This document shows positions 1 to 7,420 of a stretch of DNA of 64,000 nt, in pieces (position 1 is the stretch's first letter; the number at the start of each line of letters is the position of its first letter). The DNA comes from Curtobacterium sp. MCLR17_007 (GTDB lineage Bacteria > Actinomycetota > Actinomycetes > Actinomycetales > Microbacteriaceae), in the NCBI RefSeq assembly GCF_003234655.2, contig NZ_CP126271.1, forward strand, positions 1,798,001 through 1,862,000, written 5' to 3'. A program made the position numbers and the translations under genes. The notes below the pieces were generated by a model. That model saw nothing but the letters and a program-made list of their open reading frames with translations, was not told the DNA's origin and did no database searches.

Positions 1-657
1 GAACCGCGGGACGTCTGCGCCGCCGGCGACGTCGATGACCACGTCGAACTCCGTGGGCGCGTCCGGCGCGCCGACACCGGCACGGTCGAGGACGTGGGTC
101 GCGCCGAGTTCCCGCAGGCGCTGTCCACGGTCGGCGGAGGACGTCGTCACGCTCACCGACGACGCCCCCTGCCGCGTGGCGATCTGCACCGCCGCGATCC
201 CGATGCTGCCGGCAGCGCCACGGACGAGGACCGTCTCACCAGCGCGGACGTGCGCGTGGGCGAGGGCGAAGTGCGCCACGGTGGCGGCGCTGCCGAGCGA
301 GACCGCGTCGACGGACGAGAGCCCCTCGGGGATCGGGACGACGTCGTCGATCCGCGCGAGCGCCTGTTCGGCGTAGCCGCCCGAGGTCCCCGTGAACCCC
401 CAGACCCGTCGCCCGACGTGCACCGGGTCCACCTCGGCGCCGACCTCCGTGACGACCCCGGCGACCTCGCTGCCGAGCACCATGCCGACCGGGTGCCCTG
501 CGCCGAGCGTGCCACGGCGGATCACGGCGTCGACGCCGCCGACACCGATCGCCTCGGTGCGGATCACGACCTGGTCGTGGCCCGGCGTCGGAGCGGGCAG
601 GTCGACCAGCTCCATCCCGCTCGGGTCACCGAACGCTCGGATCGTCACTGCACGCAT
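1..657 (-). CDS. Zinc-independent MDR-family NADPH:quinone reductase-like protein (C-terminus outside window)
   Basis: Medium-chain dehydrogenase/reductase, probably a cytoplasmic NADPH-dependent quinone or enone reductase. The 219 visible residues hold the GroES-like domain (about 1-110, ending in a GFTGTSGGYAEQ stretch) and the start of the Rossmann domain with the NADPH loop GAAGSIG at 147-153. No zinc-ligand cysteines are visible, which fits the zinc-free quinone reductase branch. The gene runs off the left edge, so about a third is missing. It starts at ATG 657 and is divergent from a TetR regulator with a palindrome in the 83-bp gap, so it is probably that repressor's target. The substrate is unknown. 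Confidence 0.85.
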   Translation of the reverse strand, partial: MRAVTIRAFGDPSGMELVDLPAPTPGHDQVVIRTEAIGVGGVDAVIRRGTLGAGHPVGMVLGSEVAGVVTEVGAEVDPVHVGRRVWGFTGTSGGYAEQALARIDDVVPIPEGLSSVDAVSLGSAATVAHFALAHAHVRAGETVLVRGAAGSIGIAAVQIATRQGASSVSVTTSSADRGQRLRELGATHVLDRAGVGAPDAPTEFDVVIDVAGGADVPRF

Positions 658-703
658 GGGGTCTCCTCGTCATCGCATCCGGACCGGGTACGGTCTGGAC
701 GGT

Positions 704-723
704 AGTGGACGACCGTGTCCACT
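704..723. promoter_or_regulatory. Candidate TetR operator (20-bp dyad)
   Basis: Perfect 7-bp arms AGTGGAC and GTCCACT separated by 6 bases, in the gap between the divergent reductase and tetR genes and ending 17 bases before the tetR start. Size, symmetry and place fit a TetR-dimer operator that controls both genes. Confidence 0.6.
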
Positions 724-740
724 TCGACGAAGTGAGGACG

Positions 741-1310
741 ATGGACGCCGATCCGACTCGGAAGCTGCGTGCTGACGCGCAGGACAACCGGGACCGCATG
801 CTCGTCGCGGCGCGGGAGCTGTTCGCCGAGCGCGGGCTCGACGTCGGGATGCGCGAGATCGCCCGGCGAGCGGCGGTCGGACCGGCCACGCTCTACCGGC
901 GGTTCCCGACGCGGCAGACGCTCATCGACGAGGCCTTCGCCGTCGAACTCCGGTCCTGCCGAGCGATCGTCGAGCGGGGCGCTGCGCACCCGGACGCCTG
1001 GCACGGTCTCCGTGGCGCGCTCGAAGAACTCACCCTGCTCAGCGCGAGCAACCGGGGCTTCGTCGACGCGTTCACCGCGACGGCCGACGTGAGCGCCGCC
1101 CTCACGGAGCACCGACGCCGACTCCTCGGCATGCTCGACGGACTCGCCCGTCGTGCGAAGGCCCAGGGCGCGCTGCGTGCTGACTTCGTCGCGAGCGACC
1201 TGGTGCTCGTCCTGCGAGCCGGGCGCGCGGTCGGCTCGGTCGACGCGACCGACAGCGCAGCCGCCGCGCGTCGCTTCGTCAGCCTGATCGTCGACGGGCT
1301 GCGACGCTGA
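741..1310 (+). CDS. TetR/AcrR family transcriptional regulator
   Basis: DNA-binding repressor of 189 residues. The N-terminal helix-turn-helix spans about residues 18-62, with the recognition helix around GPATLYRRFPTRQTLI. The C-terminal ligand and dimer domain (about 80-189) is variable, as usual in the family, so no inducer can be read from it. ATG 741 is chosen because GAGG lies just upstream; an in-frame GTG at 705 would place the operator palindrome inside the coding region. It probably represses itself and the divergent reductase. Confidence 0.85.
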   Translation: MDADPTRKLRADAQDNRDRMLVAARELFAERGLDVGMREIARRAAVGPATLYRRFPTRQTLIDEAFAVELRSCRAIVERGAAHPDAWHGLRGALEELTLLSASNRGFVDAFTATADVSAALTEHRRRLLGMLDGLARRAKAQGALRADFVASDLVLVLRAGRAVGSVDATDSAAAARRFVSLIVDGLRR

Positions 1311-1334
1311 CCGGCAGGCAGCCGCTCGGACCAC

Positions 1335-1378
1335 CGGACGGGAGGCCCGGTGCCAGCTGGCACCGGGCCTCCCGTCCG
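1335..1378. terminator. Bidirectional hairpin terminator, GGACGGGAGGC family
   Basis: A perfect 20-bp stem with an AGCT loop lies between the ends of tetR and the convergent GNAT gene. There is no U tract, but the stem is very strong. The stem core GGACGGGAGGC recurs in the hairpins near 30626 and 40931. Confidence 0.75.
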
Positions 1379-1392
1379 ACATGCGGTCGCGG

Positions 1393-1890
1393 TCAGCGAC
1401 CGGCGTTGGCAACCGACAGTGCGCGCGCGTAGTCGACCGTCGGCAGCGCGGTGAAGCCGAGCGACTCGTACAGCGCGCGGGCCGGCGCGTGGAACTCGTC
1501 GCCGCCGGTGCCGATGTGCACGACCTCGACGCCGCGGGCGGTCAGCCGGTCGATGACCGCCGTGCAGAGGGTCCGCGCGACGCCGGTACGGCGCGCGGTG
1601 GGGCGGACGGCGACCATGTCGAGCCGCCCCGACGTCCCCCCGGTGACGTTCCAACCGACGAAGCCGAGGACCCGGCCGTCCGCCTCGGCGAGGGTGACGA
1701 ACCGGTCCTGCGACGGGTCGAGCAGCGCGGGGACCTCGTGTCGGTAGTCGTCCTCCCACCGACCGTGGTCGTGGCGGGTCACCTCGGGCCGGAGTTCCAG
1801 GAGCGAGCCCGTGAAGAGCGGCCGGAAGACCTCGATCGTCAGGTCGACGAGCGCGGGGACGTCGGCGGGCGTGCAGTCGCGGATGTGCAT
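1393..1890 (-). CDS. GNAT family N-acetyltransferase
   Basis: Cytoplasmic acetyl-CoA-dependent acyltransferase of 165 residues, a complete single GNAT domain. The core strands are visible around VLGFVGWNV, followed by DMVAVRPTARRTGVARTL, the acetyl-CoA pyrophosphate-binding loop in a variant of the R/QxxGxG/A motif, and by ALYESLGF near the C-terminus. The substrate is not predictable. It is transcribed alone towards the hairpin at 1335. The next gene in the same direction, the BLUF protein, lies 140 bases upstream. Confidence 0.85.
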   Translation of the reverse strand: MHIRDCTPADVPALVDLTIEVFRPLFTGSLLELRPEVTRHDHGRWEDDYRHEVPALLDPSQDRFVTLAEADGRVLGFVGWNVTGGTSGRLDMVAVRPTARRTGVARTLCTAVIDRLTARGVEVVHIGTGGDEFHAPARALYESLGFTALPTVDYARALSVANAGR

Positions 1891-2030
1891 GGGTGATGGC
1901 CTTTCGAGAGCGTGCTGGAGGAGTCCTCCCGTCGATGACGAGAGGCCGTGTGGCCGTGTCGGCCGTTCCTTCAGTGGCGGGTGCGCCAGCTCGCGAAGCA
2001 GTCCATGGCGGCAGCGTAGCCGCGGAGGGC

Positions 2031-2447
2031 TCAGGCCGCCCGCGCCCGGAACCAGCGCACGAGCTCGCGGACCGCGGGCACCGACGAGACGGCGTCCCCC
2101 TGGTGCGCGTCCAGGTCGTCGAACGTCGCGCGGTAGCCGGGGACGCCCTCGAGCTCCTCGTTGCTCGGGAACCCCATCGTCCACTCCGGGAACTGCCGTT
2201 CCTCGATCAGGTCCTCGAGCAGCACGGTGACCTTCGTGTGGCGGCTGTCGTCACGGATGGTGTGCATCTTCCCGCGGACCGCGGCGTCGGGTCCCTCGAG
2301 CACCTGCAGGAAGTAGCCGTTCCGGAAGAGCAGCATCCCGGTGATCCCCGTCTGCTCGTTCGACGCGCGGCTCTGGGTGAGCAGCGCGGTGAGGTCGGCG
2401 GGCTCGAGGGTGCTCGTGGCGACGCTGGAGTAGATGAGGGACAGCAT
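2031..2447 (-). CDS. Stand-alone BLUF-domain blue-light sensor protein
   Basis: Short BLUF (blue light using FAD) photoreceptor of 138 residues with no attached output domain. The flavin-site residues are all present at the AppA spacing: Tyr6, Asn30 and Gln48, with Trp89 and Met91 in the FPEWTMGF strand where AppA has Trp104 and Met106. The domain fills residues 1-95; the remaining 43 residues are a short helical, Arg-rich tail. Short BLUF proteins act by binding a partner protein, which is not identifiable here. A fully conserved photocycle site implies a working light sensor. Confidence 0.9.
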   Translation of the reverse strand: MLSLIYSSVATSTLEPADLTALLTQSRASNEQTGITGMLLFRNGYFLQVLEGPDAAVRGKMHTIRDDSRHTKVTVLLEDLIEERQFPEWTMGFPSNEELEGVPGYRATFDDLDAHQGDAVSSVPAVRELVRWFRARAA

Positions 2448-2517
2448 GCGACCGATCGAACACCGTGGTCGCTGGGGTATGCGGCGCCGCAGGACGAATC
2501 ACGCAGCGGCCGGCTGC

Positions 2518-2552
2518 GGTCTGGTCTGGTCCGGTCCGGACCGGTCCGGTCT
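2518..2552. repeat. GGTCC/GGTCT pentamer tandem repeat
   Basis: Seven consecutive 5-bp units of the GGTCY type, one written in the opposite sense, so that 2531-2544 is a perfect 14-bp palindrome. It lies in the 163-bp divergent promoter region between the BLUF gene and the small gene at 2611. Confidence 0.6.
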
Positions 2553-2598
2553 GAGGGACCGACGCACGCTCGTGGTCCACCGGTCTGCTGTCGGCCCG

Positions 2599-2604
2599 TA
2601 AGCT
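2599..2604 (+). promoter_or_regulatory. -10 box of a probable leaderless transcript
   Basis: TAAGCT followed by six bases and the GTG start at 2611. No ribosome-binding site is present, so the mRNA probably begins at the start codon, which is common in Actinobacteria. Confidence 0.5.
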
Positions 2605-2610
2605 GCGCCC

Positions 2611-2922
2611 GTGGATGCAACACTGCCCTCGGGGACGACGCGCCGACGCGTCGAGCTCCGGCTCGTCCGACCACTCCTGACGTGGTTCGCCCGCCCCACC
2701 GTCACGATCGACGGCGTCGGGCACCCGGCGCAGTGGGGAGACGGCACGTGGGCGGTGCCGGACGGCGGTGGGACCGTGATCGGCGTCTACCTGTACAACC
2801 GCGTGTGGCGGTTCGGTGCCGCGTCGGTCGAGGTCCCGCCCGCGGCCACGGCCGACGCGTTCGAGTACCGCACCGGACCGCTCCCGGTCGGTCCGGGGCG
2901 CATCCGCACCCGCGCTCGCTGA
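2611..2922 (+). CDS. Small hypothetical protein
   Basis: 103 residues from a GTG start placed six bases after a -10 box. There is no signal peptide or transmembrane segment. The middle (about residues 28-90) alternates short hydrophobic strands such as PTVTIDG, TVIGVYLYNRVWRFG and ASVEVPP, suggesting a small beta-sandwich. The C-terminus is basic. I do not recognise the family. It is followed 41 bases later by a separately promoted reductase gene. Confidence 0.6.
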   Translation: MDATLPSGTTRRRVELRLVRPLLTWFARPTVTIDGVGHPAQWGDGTWAVPDGGGTVIGVYLYNRVWRFGAASVEVPPAATADAFEYRTGPLPVGPGRIRTRAR

Positions 2923-2951
2923 TCCACTGGACCGCCGCCGGCCTCCCGCTC

Positions 2952-2957
2952 TACTGT
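2952..2957 (+). promoter_or_regulatory. -10 box of a probable leaderless transcript
   Basis: TACTGT, then six bases, then ATG 2964, with no ribosome-binding site between them. Confidence 0.5.
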
Positions 2958-2963
2958 GACGAC

Positions 2964-3623
2964 ATGTCGACGGTCAGGGTGCACAACTTCGCGGTCTCGC
3001 TCGACGGGTTCGGCACCGGTGCCGACCAGTCGGCGGAGCGGCCCTTCGGGCACGCCGACGGTCGCCTGATGGGCTGGTTCATGCAGACCGCGACGTTCCG
3101 CGGGATGCAGGGAGCACCGGGAGGCTCGACCGACGTCGACGACGTCCACGCACGTGCGTGGGCGCCCGGCATCGGTGTCGAGATCATGGGCCGCAACAAG
3201 TTCGGCCCGCAGCGGGGCCCGTGGCCGGACGACGGCTGGACCGGCTGGTGGGGTGACGAGCCGCCCTTCCACACGCCCGTCGTCGTGCTGACGCACCACC
3301 CGCGCGAGCCGCTGGTCATGGCGGGCGGCACGACGTTCCACTTCCTCGACGCCGGTCCTGCGGACGCCCTCGCGACGGCGCGTGCGCTCGCACCCGACAC
3401 CGACGTGCGCATCGGCGGCGGGGTCGAGACCGTCCGTGCGTTCCTGCAGGCCGACCTGGTCGACCACCTGCACGTGGTCGTCGTGCCGATCGTGCTCGGC
3501 CGGGGCGAGCGGCTCTGGGACGGGCTCGAGGGGCTCGAGGACCGCTTCGACGTCGTCGCCGAGGCCTCCCCGAGCGGTGTGGTCCACCTGACGTTCGACC
3601 GCCGCCCGCACCCGCAGGTCTGA
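2964..3623 (+). CDS. Dihydrofolate reductase/RibD C-terminal family protein
   Basis: NADPH-binding reductase-fold protein of 219 residues (RibD_C domain over nearly the whole length). Family landmarks are VHNFAVSLDGF at the N-terminus, VEIMGRNKFG near residue 75, and the C-terminal pair RIGGGVETVRAFLQADLVD and VVVPIVLGRGERLW. Members reduce pteridine- or pyrimidine-like substrates but most, like this one, have no assigned substrate. It is not the riboflavin enzyme itself, because the deaminase half is missing. The stop codon lies inside a 13-bp tandem repeat. Confidence 0.8.
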   Translation: MSTVRVHNFAVSLDGFGTGADQSAERPFGHADGRLMGWFMQTATFRGMQGAPGGSTDVDDVHARAWAPGIGVEIMGRNKFGPQRGPWPDDGWTGWWGDEPPFHTPVVVLTHHPREPLVMAGGTTFHFLDAGPADALATARALAPDTDVRIGGGVETVRAFLQADLVDHLHVVVVPIVLGRGERLWDGLEGLEDRFDVVAEASPSGVVHLTFDRRPHPQV

Positions 3624-3657
3624 CCCGGAAGTCTGGCCCGGAAGTCTGACCCGGAAG
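3619..3657. repeat. Three 13-bp tandem repeats starting at a stop codon
   Basis: Three copies of TCTGACCCGGAAG, the middle one with A to G at position 5. The TGA of the first copy is the stop codon of the RibD-C family gene. They fill the gap between two convergent genes. Confidence 0.8.
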
Positions 3658-3663
3658 CGCGGG

Positions 3664-4092
3664 TCAGGCCTGCGCCGCTGCCTCGGGCCCCTGCTCGGCG
3701 GCCGCCGGGTCCATCCACCCGAACTCCAGCACGTTGCCGTCCGGATCGGTGAGCTGCCGCTGGTACATGAAGCCGAGGTCCGTCGCCGGTCGGGCTTCGG
3801 AACCGCCGGCACCGACTCCCGATGCGACGGTCTGGTCGACCGCGTCGCGGGAGTCGAGCATCACCGCGGTCAGGACGGACACGGCCTGGGACGGGTCGCC
3901 GGCCGGGCGGTCGGTGAAGCTCTGGAAGAACTCCCGACGCAGGATCATGAACGCGCTGTGGTCCTCCTCCACGATCACGCACGCGGCGTTCTCGTCCGTG
4001 AAGAGCGGGTTGATCCGGAATCCGAGGGCCGCGTAGAACGCCTTCGCCCGGTCCAGGTCGGTGACGGGCAGGTTGACGAAGACCATGGGCAT
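3664..4092 (-). CDS. VOC family (glyoxalase/bleomycin-resistance fold) protein
   Basis: 142-residue vicinal-oxygen-chelate protein made of two beta-alpha-beta-beta-beta repeats: FVNLPVTDLDRAKAFYAALGF at the N-terminus and DPDGNVLEFGWMD near the C-terminus. It resembles the YaeR/glyoxalase-like group for which no reaction is established. ATG 4092 is preferred over the internal ATG 4086 and over longer forms because GAGGAG lies eight bases upstream. It converges on the RibD-C family gene. Confidence 0.8.
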   Translation of the reverse strand: MPMVFVNLPVTDLDRAKAFYAALGFRINPLFTDENAACVIVEEDHSAFMILRREFFQSFTDRPAGDPSQAVSVLTAVMLDSRDAVDQTVASGVGAGGSEARPATDLGFMYQRQLTDPDGNVLEFGWMDPAAAEQGPEAAAQA

Positions 4093-4164
4093 CGGGAGGC
4101 TCCTCGGGACGGTGTGACCACACCCTGGCACCGCGGACGCGCCCGTGCAAGGGACCGCTCACCG

Positions 4165-4170
4165 TAGAGT
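4165..4170 (+). promoter_or_regulatory. -10 box of a probable leaderless transcript
   Basis: TAGAGT followed by five bases and ATG 4176. No ribosome-binding site is visible. Confidence 0.45.
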
Positions 4171-4175
4171 GCACC

Positions 4176-5342
4176 ATGACCGAAACCGGAACCGCACCGG
4201 CGCTGCTCCGCCTCGGCGTCCTCGCCACCTCGCGCAAGGCCGACGAGCGCCGCCTCCCGATCCACCCCTCGCACGTCGGCCGGATCGACGCCGACATCCG
4301 CGCCGCCATGGTCCTCGAACGCGGCTACGGCGAGCGCTTCGGGGTGTCGGACGCGCAGCTCGAGCCGCTGGTCGGCGCGATGGCCGACCGCGACGAGGTC
4401 GTCGCCCTCGCCGACGTCGTGCTGCTGCCGAAGCCGCTCGCGGCCGACCTGCGCGACCTCCGCGACGGACAGGTCGTCTGGGGCTGGCCGCACTGCGTGC
4501 AGGACGTCGAGCTCACCCAGGTGGCGATCGACCGCCGGCTGACCCTGATCGCGTGGGAGGCGATGAACCACTGGCAGTCGGACGGCGGGTTCGGGCTGCA
4601 CGTGTTCCACAAGAACAACGAGCTGGCGGGGTACTGCTCGGTGCTGCACGCGATGCAGCTGTGCGGGTCGACGGGGGACTACGGCCGTCGGCTGTCGGCG
4701 GTGGTGATCGGCTTCGGTGCGACCGCCCGCGGTGCCGTCACGGCGCTGAACGCGCACGGCGTCCACGACGTGCGGGTCCTGACGCACCGCGACACGGCTG
4801 CGGTCGGGTCGCCGATCCCGTCCGTCGACCTGCTGCAGCTCCAGCCGGACGACGCCGCCCCGGCCGACAGCATCGTGACGACCGCCGACGGCCCGGTCCC
4901 GCTCGCGCCGTTCCTCGCCGGGCACGACATCGTCGTGAACTGCACGCTGCAGGACCCCAACGCGCCGATCACCTACCTGCGGACCGAGGACCTCGGGGTG
5001 TTCCGTCCGGGCAGCCTGATCGTCGACGTGTCGGTCGACGAGGGCATGGGCTTCAGCTGGGCCCACGGGACCACCTTCGCCGAGCCGATGGTGACGGTGG
5101 GGGAGTCGACGAACTACTACGCGGTCGACCACAGCCCGTCGCTGCTCTGGAACTCGACGACGTGGGAGATCAGCGAGGCGCTCATGCCGTTCCTGCGTCC
5201 CGTGCTGTCGGGACGTTCCGCTTGGGACGAGTCGGAGACGATCCGGCGGGCGATCGAGATCGACGAGGGGCACGTCGTGAACGACGCGGTCCTGGCGTTC
5301 CAGCACCGGTCGCCGCACTTCCCGCACGAGCGACAGGACTGA
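4176..5342 (+). CDS. N5-(carboxyethyl)ornithine synthase-like oxidoreductase (alanine dehydrogenase/PNT family)
   Basis: 388 residues. The N-terminal half resembles the AlaDH/PNT substrate domain (TSRKADERRLPIHPSHV, LERGYGERFGV, DVVLLPKPL). The second half is an NAD(P)-binding Rossmann domain with VVIGFGATARGAVTALNAHG around residues 170-190. Enzymes of this group reductively join pyruvate to the side-chain amine of ornithine or lysine. Assignment to that exact reaction is by resemblance only. It is longer than the lactococcal enzyme (about 313 residues). It stands alone and converges on the flavoenzyme gene 18 bases away. Confidence 0.7.
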   Translation: MTETGTAPALLRLGVLATSRKADERRLPIHPSHVGRIDADIRAAMVLERGYGERFGVSDAQLEPLVGAMADRDEVVALADVVLLPKPLAADLRDLRDGQVVWGWPHCVQDVELTQVAIDRRLTLIAWEAMNHWQSDGGFGLHVFHKNNELAGYCSVLHAMQLCGSTGDYGRRLSAVVIGFGATARGAVTALNAHGVHDVRVLTHRDTAAVGSPIPSVDLLQLQPDDAAPADSIVTTADGPVPLAPFLAGHDIVVNCTLQDPNAPITYLRTEDLGVFRPGSLIVDVSVDEGMGFSWAHGTTFAEPMVTVGESTNYYAVDHSPSLLWNSTTWEISEALMPFLRPVLSGRSAWDESETIRRAIEIDEGHVVNDAVLAFQHRSPHFPHERQD

Positions 5343-5360
5343 CCCGCAGCGACGGGGCGC

Positions 5361-6593
5361 TCAGCGACGGGTCGCGCCGATCGCCCAGACCCGCGGCGGC
5401 TCGACGCCGTTGACGGCGTCGTCACCGACGATGCGGGCCTTGAACACCCACGGGTTGTGGCTGCCCGCGGTGCGTGCGTTCCGCCAGTGCCGGTCGAGGT
5501 TCTTCGTGGTGCTGACTCCCGACGCGGCGAGTGCGTCGAACAGGTGCGACGTCGCCTGGGTCGCGAGCGACGTCAGTGCGACCTGCGCCTGGGCGGTCGC
5601 GAGTTCAGCGCGGTCGTTGCGTCGCTCGTCCTCCTCCTCGTCGAGGAAGGCGCCCTCGTACGCCCCCTGCAGCGCCTCCGCCGCGCGGGCGACGATCGCC
5701 TCGGCGGCGAAACCAGCGGCGGAGACCTCGCCGACGACCTGCAGGATCTGCGGGTCGGCCGCGAACGTGTCGGCGTTGCCGTGCGAGAACACCCGGGTGC
5801 GGTTCCGGACCTCGAGCGCGATCTCCCGCTCGGCCGCGAGCACGGAACCGGCGAGCACGCTGAGCAGCACCCCCTGGTAGAACGCCGTCTGGTACCGGAA
5901 CCGCTCGTCGAACAGCACGACGTCGTCGGCACCGACCCGGGCCTCACGGAACGTGCTCGTGCCGGAGCCGGTGGTCTGCTGGCCGAACCCGTCCCAGTCG
6001 TCGGTGTGGGCCACGCCGGGCTGGTGTGCGTCGACGATCGCGATGACCCGGTCGCCGGTGTCGGTGCGCTCGGCGTAGGTGTCGATCCAGTCGGCGAAGA
6101 TGCTGCCCGTCGAGTAGTACTTCTGCCCGGTGATGCGGAAGCCGCCCTCTGGGTCCGGCGTGACCTTCGTCACGACGTCGCCGATCTGCACGGAACCGAC
6201 CTCGGTCCAGGAGTTACCGGCGATCTCGCCACGGCCGAAGCGCTCGAGCCACACGTCACGGGGGCCGGATCGGGCGACCAGACGGTCCTCGACCAGGGCG
6301 AAGTGGCCACGCAGGGCCTGCGGGATGTTGCTGTCGGCGGCGGCGAGCTCCGTGAGCAGGCGGAACAGCTGGGGGAGCGTCGCACCCGATCCGCCGAACT
6401 CGACGGGGACCCGCACTGCGCCGAACCCGGCATCGGCGAGCTCGCGGATCTCGGCGGTGGGCAGGCGGTGCTCACGTTCGCGCTCCGACGCCCCGGCGGC
6501 GATGCGGTCGAACACGGGGCGGAAGCGCGCCGACAGGGCCTCGTCGGACGGTGCATCGGTCGTGGTCGTGGAGGCGGGTGTCGTCGTGGTCAT
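5361..6593 (-). CDS. DszC/SfnB-like flavin monooxygenase, acyl-CoA dehydrogenase fold
   Basis: 410 residues with the three-domain acyl-CoA dehydrogenase architecture: helical N-terminal domain (about 20-130), middle beta domain with ITGQKYYSTGS, and a four-helix C-terminal domain ending in STTKNLDRHWRNARTAGSHNPWVFK. That last segment is typical of the FMNH2-dependent monooxygenases DszC and SfnB rather than fatty-acid dehydrogenases, and the acyl-CoA catalytic Glu is not evident. It probably oxygenates an organosulfur or related small molecule using reduced flavin from another protein. The next gene upstream, 22 bases away, is an AmiS/UreI channel, so the two are probably co-transcribed. Confidence 0.75.
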   Translation of the reverse strand: MTTTTPASTTTTDAPSDEALSARFRPVFDRIAAGASEREREHRLPTAEIRELADAGFGAVRVPVEFGGSGATLPQLFRLLTELAAADSNIPQALRGHFALVEDRLVARSGPRDVWLERFGRGEIAGNSWTEVGSVQIGDVVTKVTPDPEGGFRITGQKYYSTGSIFADWIDTYAERTDTGDRVIAIVDAHQPGVAHTDDWDGFGQQTTGSGTSTFREARVGADDVVLFDERFRYQTAFYQGVLLSVLAGSVLAAEREIALEVRNRTRVFSHGNADTFAADPQILQVVGEVSAAGFAAEAIVARAAEALQGAYEGAFLDEEEDERRNDRAELATAQAQVALTSLATQATSHLFDALAASGVSTTKNLDRHWRNARTAGSHNPWVFKARIVGDDAVNGVEPPRVWAIGATRR

Positions 6594-6615
6594 GGTGGGG
6601 TCCGTTCTCGTCGGG

Positions 6616-7269
6616 TCAGAGTGTGGCGGGTGCCGTGGCGGGGGATGTGATGACGGTGTCGCCGGTGGTGGTCGGGGCCGTGCGCGCTGCCGTGCGTCGT
6701 GCGAGCAGGACCGCACCGCCGAACACGGCGACCAGCACGACCAGTGCGGTGCTCGTCGCGATCGGCCCGGCCGGCCAGTGCCCGGTCAGGCCGAGCACGG
6801 CCGGCACCGTCGTGGTGACCTGGCTGGCCAACACGAGGGCCCAGCCGGTGTAGGTCGTGATCCCACTGCGGCCCAGCGCGAGCAGGACGAAGAAGAGGGT
6901 CCAGAGCAGAGCCCACCCGGCCCACAGGACGGCGAGGACCGGGTCATCGGCGAGGTGTACGACCGCGAACACCGCGGCGAGCGCGGCGACCAGACCGCAG
7001 AACCAGCCGAGCCCGACGGAGCCCAGCGAGAACAGCGCGTCCAACCCGACGTACAGGTAGGTGAGCCCGAACAGGAAGGTGCCGGCGATCGCGAAGAGCG
7101 CGGGCAGGGAGCCGTCGGCCGACACGGCGACGGCGATGCAGAGGACGAGTTGCAGGCCGCCGATCAGGACGTTGAACACGCCGCTGTCGCGACCGGGCAC
7201 GTGCCCGAGCAGGGTGAGGCCGTTGACCAGGAGTGCGGCCCCGGAGCGGACCAAGCAGATGAGCGCCAT
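6616..7269 (-). CDS. AmiS/UreI family transporter
   Basis: Integral membrane protein of 217 residues with about six or seven transmembrane helices and the family start pattern GAALLVNGLTLLGHVPGRDSG followed by FNVLIGGLQLVL. Family members are urea or short-amide channels. No urease or amidase gene is nearby. Instead the channel lies directly upstream of a DszC-like monooxygenase, which suggests uptake of a small neutral N- or S-containing compound. The last 20 residues are a Thr/Ala-rich cytoplasmic tail. Confidence 0.8.
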   Translation of the reverse strand: MALICLVRSGAALLVNGLTLLGHVPGRDSGVFNVLIGGLQLVLCIAVAVSADGSLPALFAIAGTFLFGLTYLYVGLDALFSLGSVGLGWFCGLVAALAAVFAVVHLADDPVLAVLWAGWALLWTLFFVLLALGRSGITTYTGWALVLASQVTTTVPAVLGLTGHWPAGPIATSTALVVLVAVFGGAVLLARRTAARTAPTTTGDTVITSPATAPATL

Positions 7270-7361
7270 GCGGGGACGCTAGCGAGCGGTCGGCGTGTGC
7301 CGGAAGGGCGGTGGCGTCACATGACGAAGGTGGTCGTCGTGTGACGTTGCGCGTCGTGGTC

Positions 7362-7401
7362 AGTGCCGCAGTGCCGCTGTGCCGCTGTGCCGCTGTGCCG
7401 C
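7362..7401. repeat. Five 8-bp tandem repeats (A/T)GTGCCGC
   Basis: Two AGTGCCGC units followed by three TGTGCCGC units, between the start of the AmiS gene and the end of the MFS gene (151-bp gap). Confidence 0.75.
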
Positions 7402-7420
7402 GGTCTCGCCGTGTGACGGG

